Shown here: positions 27,373-35,296 of the stretch, piece after piece | How the letters are laid out: the number at the start of each line of letters is the position of its first letter | Position numbering within the stretch: the first letter of the stretch is position 1 | Source of the DNA: Pseudomonas lalucatii | GTDB lineage: Bacteria > Pseudomonadota > Gammaproteobacteria > Pseudomonadales > Pseudomonadaceae | Direction: 5' to 3' | Assembly (NCBI RefSeq): GCF_018398425.1 | Contig: NZ_JADPMV010000002.1 | Coordinates: forward strand, 1,603,001-1,667,000 | Length of the DNA stretch: 64,000 nt | Notes under the pieces: generated by a model | Seen by the model: the letters and a program-made list of their open reading frames with translations, nothing else | The model's database searches: none | What the model was told of the DNA's origin: nothing | Program-made: the position numbers and the translations under genes

Positions 27373-28362
27373 ATGAGCACGACCTTCACCCCGGCCTGGT
27401 GGCTGCCAGGCCCGCACCTGCAGACCCTGTGGAGCCCGTTGTGCCGCAAGCCGGTGATGTTGCGGCGCCGGCGCGAGCGGCTGTGGCTGGCCGACGGCGA
27501 CTTCCTCGACCTCGACTGGCACGGTCCGCACAGCGCCGACGCGCCCCTGGTCCTGGTGCTGCATGGCCTGACCGGCTCGTCGGACTCGCGCTACGTCACC
27601 GGCCTGCAGCAGGCCCTGGCCGCCCGGGGCTGGGCCAGCGCGGCGCTGAACTGGCGCGGCTGCTCGGGCGAGCCCAACCTGCTGCCGCGCGGCTACCACT
27701 CCGGCGCCAGCGAGGATCTGGCCGAAACCATCGCCCACCTGCGCGCGCAACGGCCGCTGGCGCCGCTCTATGCGGTGGGCTACTCCCTGGGCGGCAACGT
27801 GCTGCTCAAGCACCTCGGCGAGAGCGGCGGCGACAGCCCGCTGCGCGGCGCCGTGGCGGTGTCCGTGCCGTTTCGCCTGGACCAGTGCGCCGACCGCATC
27901 GGCCAGGGCTTCTCGCGGGTCTACCAGGCGCACTTCATGCGCGAGATGGTCGCCTACGTGCGCAGCAAGCAACGCCTGTTCGCCGACCTGGGCCAGGCCG
28001 ACCGGCTGTCGACCCTGGAGCGGCTCGGCTCCCTGGACGACCTGCGCACCTTCTGGGACTTCGACGGGCGCATCACCGCGCCGCTGCACGGCTTCAGCGA
28101 TGCCCAGGACTATTACCGGCGCGCCTCGAGCCGCTACTTCCTCGGCCGCATCGCCACCCCGACCCTGCTCATCCAGGCTGCCGACGACCCGTTCGTGTTC
28201 CGCCACAGCCTGCCGGAGCCGAGCGAACTGGCGCCGGGCATCCAGTTCGAACTGCACCCCCACGGCGGCCACGTCGGCTTCGTCGACGGCTCGCCGCGGC
28301 GCCCCGGCTACTACCTGGAGCGCCGCATCCCGCAATGGCTGGCGACCCAGACAGGCCGCTAG
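27373..28362 (+). CDS. YheT-like alpha/beta hydrolase
   Basis: The protein has 329 residues from the ATG at 27373; a GTG four codons upstream is an alternative. Motifs are the oxyanion-side LHGLTGSSDSRY, the nucleophile elbow GYSLGGNVLLK, the catalytic Asp around QAADDPFV and His in HPHGGHVGF. The family (YheT/EMB8) includes lipid esterases, but the substrate is not known. It follows rsmD by 40 bp and is convergent with the anti-sigma gene. Confidence 0.88.
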   Translation: MSTTFTPAWWLPGPHLQTLWSPLCRKPVMLRRRRERLWLADGDFLDLDWHGPHSADAPLVLVLHGLTGSSDSRYVTGLQQALAARGWASAALNWRGCSGEPNLLPRGYHSGASEDLAETIAHLRAQRPLAPLYAVGYSLGGNVLLKHLGESGGDSPLRGAVAVSVPFRLDQCADRIGQGFSRVYQAHFMREMVAYVRSKQRLFADLGQADRLSTLERLGSLDDLRTFWDFDGRITAPLHGFSDAQDYYRRASSRYFLGRIATPTLLIQAADDPFVFRHSLPEPSELAPGIQFELHPHGGHVGFVDGSPRRPGYYLERRIPQWLATQTGR

Positions 28363-28381
28363 CTGCGCCGCCCGGCGGTCC

Positions 28382-28618
28382 TTAGCGTTGCCGGCCGCGA
28401 GGCAGGCCGCTGGCGGCGAGAATGCTCGCGCTGTCCACCCGTTCGTCATCCAGGGGCAGGCGCTTGAGGGTGTCGGAGGTCAGGCGCAGCTGCTCGATGT
28501 ACAGGGCGCAGCGATCGCAGCGCCGGGTGTGCATGAGAACCGCCAGGCGGGTGCGCCAGTTCAGGCGGCGGTCGATGATGTCCGAGCCCAGCTCCGACAT
28601 TTCCATGCAGCTCAGCAT
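28382..28618 (-). CDS. Short zinc-finger anti-sigma factor
   Basis: The protein has 78 residues and no membrane segment. It contains HTRRCDRC (His-x3-Cys-x2-Cys) around residues 30-37, the ZAS-type zinc-binding core of soluble anti-sigma factors, followed by an amphipathic helix. It overlaps the sigma-factor gene by 7 bases. A soluble ZAS protein next to an ECF sigma usually senses redox or metal stress; the signal here is unknown. Confidence 0.75.
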   Translation of the reverse strand: MLSCMEMSELGSDIIDRRLNWRTRLAVLMHTRRCDRCALYIEQLRLTSDTLKRLPLDDERVDSASILAASGLPRGRQR

Positions 28619-29217
28619 GTGCCTACCTCCTCAAAGTGCTCGAGCATCGCGTGCAGGCGCTGGCGTCCGCGGTGCAGCAGCACGCGGACATTGCCCTCGG
28701 CCAGTTGCAGGGCCTGGGCGATCTCGCTGAAGTCCAGGCCGGCGACCTCACGCAGCATCACTACCGACTGTTGATCCCGGGGCAGCTTGTGCAGGTGCTG
28801 GCGAATGCACTGATACAGCTCCTCCTCGGTCAGCAGGGCCTCCGGCGAATCGTGGTGCCAGCGGATCGGTGGCCGAGTCCAGGTGCCGTCGCGGTTGAAG
28901 CGCCCTTCGATGGGCGAGCCGCCGTCGGCGCCCCAGGCGTCCCAGGCGACCTCGCGCTTGGCTTTGCGCAACATCGCCCGGGCCTCGTTCAGGGCGATGC
29001 GTGCCAGCCAGGTGCGCAGCTTGGAGCGGCCCTGGAACTGGGCGATGGCGGCGAAAGCCTTGATCCAGGTTTCCTGGGCCACGTCCTTGGCCAGGTCGGG
29101 GCCGGCCAGGGGCGTGGCCATGACCACCAGGAAGCTGTGATGGGCCTGGATGGCCGCCTCGAAGGCGTCCCGGTCGCCCCGCTGCATGCCGCGGATCAGC
29201 TCGCGCTCGTCGTCCAT
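28612..29217 (-). CDS. ECF-family RNA polymerase sigma factor
   Basis: The protein has 201 residues. Region 2 includes DLAKDVAQETWIKAFAAIAQFQGRSKLRTWLARIALNEAR. An unusual Gly/Trp-rich linker of about 35 residues (AWDAWGADGGSPIEGRFNRDG) separates it from region 4, with LPRDQQSVVMLREVAGLDFSEIAQALQLAEGNVRVLLHRGRQRL. The C terminus overlaps the anti-sigma gene. AGGAGGAC precedes the ATG. A TGTAACA element 89-95 bp upstream of the ATG may be an autoregulated -35 box. Confidence 0.9.
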   Translation of the reverse strand: MDDERELIRGMQRGDRDAFEAAIQAHHSFLVVMATPLAGPDLAKDVAQETWIKAFAAIAQFQGRSKLRTWLARIALNEARAMLRKAKREVAWDAWGADGGSPIEGRFNRDGTWTRPPIRWHHDSPEALLTEEELYQCIRQHLHKLPRDQQSVVMLREVAGLDFSEIAQALQLAEGNVRVLLHRGRQRLHAMLEHFEEVGTC

Positions 29218-29277
29218 CCTGTCCTCCTGGGCAGTGCCTGCCGCAGTGGGCGGACGGCCGCTTGGGGCAGCCCGCCT

Positions 29278-29312
29278 CGATATTCGAAGGCGCGGACGGG
29301 GCGCTTGTTACA
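29278..29312 (-). promoter_or_regulatory. Possible ECF-type promoter upstream of the sigma gene
   Basis: On the minus strand TGTAACA (29312-29306) is followed after about 16 bases by CTTCGAATATC. The spacing and the AAC-containing -35 box are typical of ECF promoters. This is inference from pattern only; no second copy was searched for outside the window. Confidence 0.3.
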
Positions 29313-29352
29313 CCTTTCGTCCGCAGGGTCCCCCGCACTGGACCGACGGGGG

Positions 29353-30999
29353 CTACTCGCCGCTCACCTCCTCGGCCTTCAGCGCACCGGTCTCGCCGGC
29401 TTCCAGCACCACGTAGGCGCTGCTGCAGAACAGCGAGTTGAGGCGTTTCATGTCGCTGATCAGCTCCAGGTGCAGGGCGCTGGTCTCGATGCTCTGCACC
29501 ACCTGGCGATGCAGGCGGCCGACATGGGCGTGGGCCAGGCGCCGCTCGCGGGCGCGGAAGCGCCGCTTCTCGCGCAGCAGCTGGCGGGCGCTCTCGGCAT
29601 CGCCGGAGAGGAACACGTTGAGCCCCAGGCGCAGGTTGGCCATCAGCTGGGCATGCAACTCGGTCAATTCCTCCAGGCCGCTCTCGGAGAAGGCGTGGCG
29701 CTGGGCGGTCTTCTCGTCCTGCACCTTGCCGAGCATGCGCTCGATGAGGTCGCCGGCCTGCTCCAGGTTGACCGCCCACTCGAGGATCTCCGCCCAGCGC
29801 CGGCTGTCGCGCCCGCTGAGCGCATCGTGCGGCACCTGGGCCAGGTACAGCTTGACCGCGCTGTAGAGCGCGTCGACATCGTCGTCCAGGCGGCGCAGTT
29901 CCTTGCTCAGCGCCGGCTGGTTGCTGCGCAGCACCTCCAGCAGGTGGTGCAGCATGGTCTCGATCAGGTCGCCGATGCGCAGGGTCTCGCGCACCGCCCC
30001 CGACAGCGCCAGGCTGGGCGTGCCCAGGGCGGTGCGGTCCAGGTGGCGCGGGCGGGCCACGCCGCTGTCCTCGGCGCGATCCGGCAGCAGCCAGTTGCAG
30101 AAGCGCGCCATGGGTCCGACGCTGGGCAGCAGCAGCAGGCAACGCAGGCCGTTGTAGAGCAGGTGGAAGCCGACCACCAGTTCCGCCGGGCGCCAGTTCA
30201 GGCTGTCCAGCCAGGCCACCAGCGGGTCGAGCAGCGGGATCACCAGCAGCAGGCCGATCAGCTTGTACAGCAGGCTGCCCAGCGCCACCCGGCGGCCGGC
30301 CGGGGTCTGCAGGCTGGCAGTGAGGAAGGCCAGCAGGCCGCTGCCGATATTGGCGCCGATGACCAGGCCGATGGCCACCGGCAGGCTGATCAGGCCGGCA
30401 CCGGCCAGGGTCGCGGTGAGCAGCACGGCGGCCAGGCTGGAGTAGGAGATCAGGGCGAACAGCGCGCCGACCAGGGCATCGAGCAGCAGGTCGCCGGTCA
30501 GCGAGGCGAACAGCACCTTGATGCCCTGGGCCTGGGTGATCGGCGTGGCGGCCGCGACGATCAGCTCCAGGGCCAGCAGCATCAGGCCCAGGCCGATGCT
30601 GACGCGACCGAGCTGACCGGCACGGCTCTGCCGCCGCGAGAGGAAGAAGATCACCCCGAGGGTGATCAGCAGCGGCGACAGCCAGCCCAGGTCCAGGGTC
30701 AGCACCCGCGCCATCAGCGCCGTGCCGACGTCGGCGCCGAGCATGATCGCCAGGGCCGGGGTCAGCGCCATCAGGCCCTGGCCGACGAAGGAGGTGACCA
30801 ACAGCGCGGTGGCGTTGCTGCTCTGCACCAGGGCGGTGACGCCGATGCCGGCGACGAAGGCCATGGGCAGCCGGCTGACGTTGTGGCTGAGCACCTTGCG
30901 CAGGTTGGAGCCGTAGACCCGCAGGATGCCGGTACGAACGATATGCGTGCCCCAGATCAGCAAGGCGATGGCCGAGAGCAGATTGAGCAGGGTCAGCAT
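29353..30999 (-). CDS. Na/Pi-cotransporter family protein with PhoU-like tail
   Basis: The protein has 548 residues. The first ~310 residues hold the NptA-type repeat, with two QSSNATALLVTSF/YSSLAAVLLTAT-like Ser-rich motifs and Gly-rich loops (LGADVGTALMARV and IGANIGSGLLAFLT), in about eight helices. The C-terminal ~230 residues form PhoU-like helical bundles. These proteins are predicted sodium-dependent phosphate exporters or sensors. The ATG at 30999 is preferred because the NptA domain begins there. It is upstream of the ECF gene on the same strand, 135 bp away. Confidence 0.88.
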   Translation of the reverse strand: MLTLLNLLSAIALLIWGTHIVRTGILRVYGSNLRKVLSHNVSRLPMAFVAGIGVTALVQSSNATALLVTSFVGQGLMALTPALAIMLGADVGTALMARVLTLDLGWLSPLLITLGVIFFLSRRQSRAGQLGRVSIGLGLMLLALELIVAAATPITQAQGIKVLFASLTGDLLLDALVGALFALISYSSLAAVLLTATLAGAGLISLPVAIGLVIGANIGSGLLAFLTASLQTPAGRRVALGSLLYKLIGLLLVIPLLDPLVAWLDSLNWRPAELVVGFHLLYNGLRCLLLLPSVGPMARFCNWLLPDRAEDSGVARPRHLDRTALGTPSLALSGAVRETLRIGDLIETMLHHLLEVLRSNQPALSKELRRLDDDVDALYSAVKLYLAQVPHDALSGRDSRRWAEILEWAVNLEQAGDLIERMLGKVQDEKTAQRHAFSESGLEELTELHAQLMANLRLGLNVFLSGDAESARQLLREKRRFRARERRLAHAHVGRLHRQVVQSIETSALHLELISDMKRLNSLFCSSAYVVLEAGETGALKAEEVSGE

Positions 31000-31192
31000 C
31001 GTGCATCTCCCTGTCGCGGGTCGCCCAAGCAGGGGCAACAACCGCATGCGGCGTCTGCGGCCACGGGACGGGCCCGTGGCGGGCAGCGCGTGTACGTGGC
31101 TGGCCCGCTTGTCGACTGTGCTTGTCGGGCCTTACTTAAGCTGTAGCCGGGGAATGGCCGCAGCGCCAGCCGCGGGTCGCCCGGCGGCACGT

Positions 31193-31864
31193 TCAGTCGG
31201 CCAGGCGCTCGGCCAGCTCCAGCAGGCTGGCGACCTGCAGATCGGGCGCGATGCCCCAGGGGTCGAACTGGGCCCTGTCGCTGCGCCTGACCCAGGCGCA
31301 GCGCAGGCCGGCATGCTGGGCGCCGAGCACGTCGAAGGGGTTGCTGGACACCAGCCAGGTGGCCTCGGCCGGGCTGCGGGTGCGACTCAGCAGGTGCCGG
31401 TAGACGCTCGGCGCCGGCTTGAAGCTGCGCACCGCCTCGACGCTGACCACCTCCGCGAAGTGATCGGCCAGGCCGGCCTGCTCGAGCAGGGCGGCGACCG
31501 CCGCCTGGCTGCCGTTGGAGAAGGCATACAGGCGCGCGCCCCGCTGCTGCAGGCGCTGCAGGCCGGCGGCGCTGTCGGCAAAGGCCGGCAGGTGCGCCCA
31601 GGCGTCCAGCAGCCGTTCCTGGGCCCGGGCGTCGAAGGGCGCGGCGGTGCTGGCGCAGGTGAAGACCAGGGCCTCGCGGGTGCAGCGGGCGAAATCCACG
31701 TAGGCGCCCATCAGGCCGCGGCGAAAGCTGTACTCCAGCTGCTTGTCGCGCCAGCGCAGGTAGAACTCCTCGGCACCGTCGCCGAGGGTCTGCCGCAGCT
31801 GGCGAGTGAGGTCGCTGGGGTCGATCAGGGTGCCGTAGACATCGAAGGCCAGGCAGAGGGTCAT
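31193..31864 (-). CDS. Haloacid dehalogenase type II-like hydrolase
   Basis: The protein has 223 residues of the HAD superfamily, subfamily of L-2-haloacid dehalogenases. Motif I FDVYGTL carries the nucleophile Asp, motif II is FSNGS, motif III Lys is in SFKPAPSVY, and SSNPFDVLGAQHAGLR forms motif IV. Length and motifs match the (S)-2-haloacid dehalogenases, but the biological substrate is uncertain. It is divergent from recC across 174 bp. Confidence 0.85.
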   Translation of the reverse strand: MTLCLAFDVYGTLIDPSDLTRQLRQTLGDGAEEFYLRWRDKQLEYSFRRGLMGAYVDFARCTREALVFTCASTAAPFDARAQERLLDAWAHLPAFADSAAGLQRLQQRGARLYAFSNGSQAAVAALLEQAGLADHFAEVVSVEAVRSFKPAPSVYRHLLSRTRSPAEATWLVSSNPFDVLGAQHAGLRCAWVRRSDRAQFDPWGIAPDLQVASLLELAERLAD

Positions 31865-32038
31865 GGGGCGTGCCTCGAATGGAAAGTTATCCTTCAGGGT
31901 TGCAGAGTGAAGCTCAAGCGACACTTGTCCATTGGTCGCAGAGAATATCGGCTGGCCGGCGACGCAGCTTGTCGGCCGACCCCGGCAGGCTGGACGAACT
32001 GGTAACCTAGCGCGATTGAACGGAAGCGACCCTGCCCG

Positions 32039-35000
32039 ATGCTCAGTCTCTACCACGCCCCCGACCTGGAAACCCTCGGCGAGCTGGCCACCCGCCTGCT
32101 GGCCCAGCCGCAACGCCAGCCCTTCGCCGCGGCCCGGGTGGTGGTGCCGAGCCAGGGCATCGGCCGCTGGCTGACCCTGCAGCTGGCGCGCAGCCAGGGC
32201 ATCGCCATGCAGCTGGAGGTGCAGCTGCCCTCGGCCTTCGTCTGGGAACTGTCGCGTCTGGTCCTCGGCCAGTTGCCGGAGCAGTCGGCCTTCACCCCGG
32301 ACACCCTGGCCTGGCGCCTCTACGACTGGCTGTGCGAACCGCACCGGCTGGCCCAGGCGCCGCGCCTGGCGCACTACCTGGAGGGCGGCGACGAGCGCCG
32401 GCGGTTGTCGCTGGCGGCGAAGATCGCCGACGTCTTCGACCAGTACCTGCTGTACCGCGACGACTGGCTGGCCGCCTGGGAGCGCAACGAGCTGCTCGGC
32501 CTGGGCCCGGACGAGGCCTGGCAGGCCCTGCTCTGGCGCGAGCTGACCGAGGGTGGCCACCCGCACCGCGCGCGCCTGCTCGAGGAGCTGCTGCGCCGCC
32601 TGCACGACCCGGCGCCCATCGCCGGGGTGCCCGAGCGCCTGCTGGTGTTCGGCATCAGCGCCCTGGCCCCGCACCATATGCGCGTGCTCGACGGCCTGGC
32701 CCGGCACAGCGAGGTGGTGGTGTTCGCCCTCAACCCCTGCCGCGAGGCCTGGGGCGAGATCCGCGATGTCCGCGAACTGGCGAGGCAGTCGCAGGCGAGC
32801 CCGGACGACTGGTACCTGGACGTCGGCCACCCGCTGCTGGCCAGCCTCGGCAAGCAGGGCCGCGACTTCTTCGACAGCCTGTTCGCCCTGGCCTCGAGCG
32901 AGGGCGCCCAGGAGCTGGGCCTCTACTCCGAGGACGCCGACCTGCACGACAGCAGCCTGCTGCAGGCCCTGCAGAACGACATCCTGCGCCTGCGCACCCG
33001 CGCCCCGGACGAGCGCCTGGCGCTGCACGCGGACGACCGTTCGCTGGAGCTGCACGTGGCCCATTCGCCGCTGCGCGAGGTGGAGATCCTCCACGACCAG
33101 CTGCTCGCCCGCTTCCAGGCAGACCCCGCGCTGACCCCGGACCAGGTGGTGGTGCTGACCCCGGACATCGAGCGCTACGCCCCCTATGTCGAGGCGGTCT
33201 TCGCCCCCCGCGAGGGCGTGCCGAGGATTCCCTACAGCCTGGCCGACCGCAGCCTGCGCGCCGAGGTGCCGCTGATCGAGGCCTTCCTCGAGTTGCTCGC
33301 CCTGCCCGACAGCCGCTTCACCGCCGAGGAACTGCTCGGCTGGCTGGAGCAGCCGGCCCTGGCCCGCCGCGCCGGCATCGAGGCCGAGGACCTGCCCCTG
33401 CTGCGCGACTGGCTGCGCGAGGCCGGGGTGCGCTGGGGCCGCGACGCCGGCCATCGCGCCGCCCTGGGCCTGCCGGCCGACGCCGCCTTCACCTGGCGCC
33501 AGGGCCTGGACCGCCTGCTGCTGGGCTTCGCCGCGCCGCCGCAGCTGGCCGGCGAGGGCGCGCCGCTGCTCGGCGCCAGCTGGCCACTGGACGCCCTGGA
33601 GGGCGCCCGGGCCCAGCTGCTCGGCCGCCTGGTCGCCTTCGTCGAGCGCCTCGCCGCCCTGGCCCAGGGCCTGCAGCGGCCGCGGCCGCTGGCCGACTGG
33701 GCGCAGGCCCTAGTCGAGCTGGTCGACGAGCTGTTCGACGAGCGCGAGGCCGGCGATACCCTGGTGCTGCTGGCGAAGGCCTGCGCCGGCCTGGCCGAGC
33801 AGGCCGCGGCGTCCGGCATCGAGCGGCCGCTGGAGCTGGCGCTGATCCGCCAGCAACTCGGCGCGGCGCTGGAACAGGGCGGCGGCGCCTCGGGTTTTCT
33901 CACCGGCGCGGTGACCTTCTGCACCATGGTGCCGATGCGCAGCCTGCCGTTTCGCCTGGTCTGCCTGCTCGGCCTGGACGACGGCGCCCTGCCCCGGCGC
34001 ACCCCGGCCGCCGGCTTCGACCTGATCGCCCAGCAGCCGCGGCGCGGCGACCGCGCCCGCCGTCTCGACGACCGCTACCTGCTGCTGGAGACCCTGCTGT
34101 CGGCGCGGGTTGGCCTGTACCTGAGCTACGTCGGCCGCGACCCGCGCAGCAATGCCGAGTTACCGCCCTCGGTGCTGGTCAGCGAGCTGCTGGAGGCGGT
34201 GGACCTGACCGCGGTCTGTGCCGATGGCACCAAGGCCAGCGCTCGGATCCGCCTGGAGCACCCGTTGCAGCCCTTCGCCCCGGGCAACTTCGCCGGCGGC
34301 CGGCGGGCCGGCTTCGCCGCCCCCTGGTTCCGCGCGGCGCAGCGCCTGAGCGAGGCGGTCGCCGCACCGCAGCCCTTCGCCGCGACCCTGCCGGCGCCGG
34401 GCGAGGACTGGCTGACGCTGGAGCCGAGCCAGCTGATCCACTGTTTCAAGCACCCGGCGCGCTACCTGCTGGAGCAGCGCCTCGGCCTGCGCCTGGCGCA
34501 GGCCGAGGAGGCCCTGGCCGGCGACGAACCGTTCGGCGTCGAATGGACCAGCCTGCACGGCCTGCGCCAGCTGGCCCTGCAGGCCGTCGAACAGGGCTGG
34601 AGCGAGGCCGAGGAACGGGCGCTGGCGGCCGCCTCCGGCTGGTTGCCGGTGGGCGAGCTGGGCCAGGCGCACTGGGGGCAGATCCGCGGGCCGATCCGCG
34701 CCTTCGCCCCGACCCTGTTCGACGAGCGCCCGGCGCAGACGCCGCAGCCGCTGCTGGTGGACCTGCGCCTGGCCGGCGTGCGCATCCACGGCTGGCTCGA
34801 CGGCGTGACCGCCGACGGCCTGTTCGACTACCGCCTGCGTGCCCTCGGCGCCTGGGAGCTGGCGCCGTTCTGGCTGCGCCACCTGCTGCTGGGCTGCGCC
34901 GCGACCCCGGGCATCGCCCGCACCAGCCGCCTGCTGTCGCCCCAGCGGGAATGGCGCCTGGGGCCGCTGGACGATCCCCAGGCGCTGCTGGAACCCTGGC

Positions 35001-35296
35001 TGGAGGCCTACCAGCGTGCGCTGTGCGAGCCGCTGCCGCTGCTGGCCAAGTGCAGCCATGGCTTCGCCCACAAGTGGCGCAAGCCGGGGCGCAAGGAACC
35101 CATCGAGGCGGCGCGGGCCGAGGCGCGGCTGATGTGGCAGGGCAACGACTTCATGGCCGGCGACAGCCAGGACCCCTGGAACGCCCTGGCCTTCCGCGAC
35201 CGCGACCCGCTCGACGAGCGCTTCGAGGCCCTGGCCGAGCAACTCTACGGCCCGGCCCTGGATGCCCTGCAGGGCGCAGAGGAGGACGCGGCATGA
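32039..35296 (+). CDS. recC: Exodeoxyribonuclease V subunit RecC
   Basis: The protein has 1085 residues, slightly shorter than E. coli RecC (about 1122). It opens MLSLYHAPDLETLGELATRLL and contains VVVPSQGIGRWLTLQLA, the inactive helicase-like N-terminal half. RecC recognises the Chi sequence and splits the duplex in RecBCD. The recC-recB-recD order on one strand is the Pseudomonas arrangement. Its stop overlaps the recB ATG by 4 bases. Confidence 0.95.
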   Translation: MLSLYHAPDLETLGELATRLLAQPQRQPFAAARVVVPSQGIGRWLTLQLARSQGIAMQLEVQLPSAFVWELSRLVLGQLPEQSAFTPDTLAWRLYDWLCEPHRLAQAPRLAHYLEGGDERRRLSLAAKIADVFDQYLLYRDDWLAAWERNELLGLGPDEAWQALLWRELTEGGHPHRARLLEELLRRLHDPAPIAGVPERLLVFGISALAPHHMRVLDGLARHSEVVVFALNPCREAWGEIRDVRELARQSQASPDDWYLDVGHPLLASLGKQGRDFFDSLFALASSEGAQELGLYSEDADLHDSSLLQALQNDILRLRTRAPDERLALHADDRSLELHVAHSPLREVEILHDQLLARFQADPALTPDQVVVLTPDIERYAPYVEAVFAPREGVPRIPYSLADRSLRAEVPLIEAFLELLALPDSRFTAEELLGWLEQPALARRAGIEAEDLPLLRDWLREAGVRWGRDAGHRAALGLPADAAFTWRQGLDRLLLGFAAPPQLAGEGAPLLGASWPLDALEGARAQLLGRLVAFVERLAALAQGLQRPRPLADWAQALVELVDELFDEREAGDTLVLLAKACAGLAEQAAASGIERPLELALIRQQLGAALEQGGGASGFLTGAVTFCTMVPMRSLPFRLVCLLGLDDGALPRRTPAAGFDLIAQQPRRGDRARRLDDRYLLLETLLSARVGLYLSYVGRDPRSNAELPPSVLVSELLEAVDLTAVCADGTKASARIRLEHPLQPFAPGNFAGGRRAGFAAPWFRAAQRLSEAVAAPQPFAATLPAPGEDWLTLEPSQLIHCFKHPARYLLEQRLGLRLAQAEEALAGDEPFGVEWTSLHGLRQLALQAVEQGWSEAEERALAAASGWLPVGELGQAHWGQIRGPIRAFAPTLFDERPAQTPQPLLVDLRLAGVRIHGWLDGVTADGLFDYRLRALGAWELAPFWLRHLLLGCAATPGIARTSRLLSPQREWRLGPLDDPQALLEPWLEAYQRALCEPLPLLAKCSHGFAHKWRKPGRKEPIEAARAEARLMWQGNDFMAGDSQDPWNALAFRDRDPLDERFEALAEQLYGPALDALQGAEEDAA

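Noticed and set aside
32332..35292. Upstream extension of the recB frame by nearly 1000 codons
   Set aside because: The extra part overlaps recC and translates to Pro/Arg/Gly-rich nonsense; the conserved RecB start is at 35293 with a ribosome-binding site.
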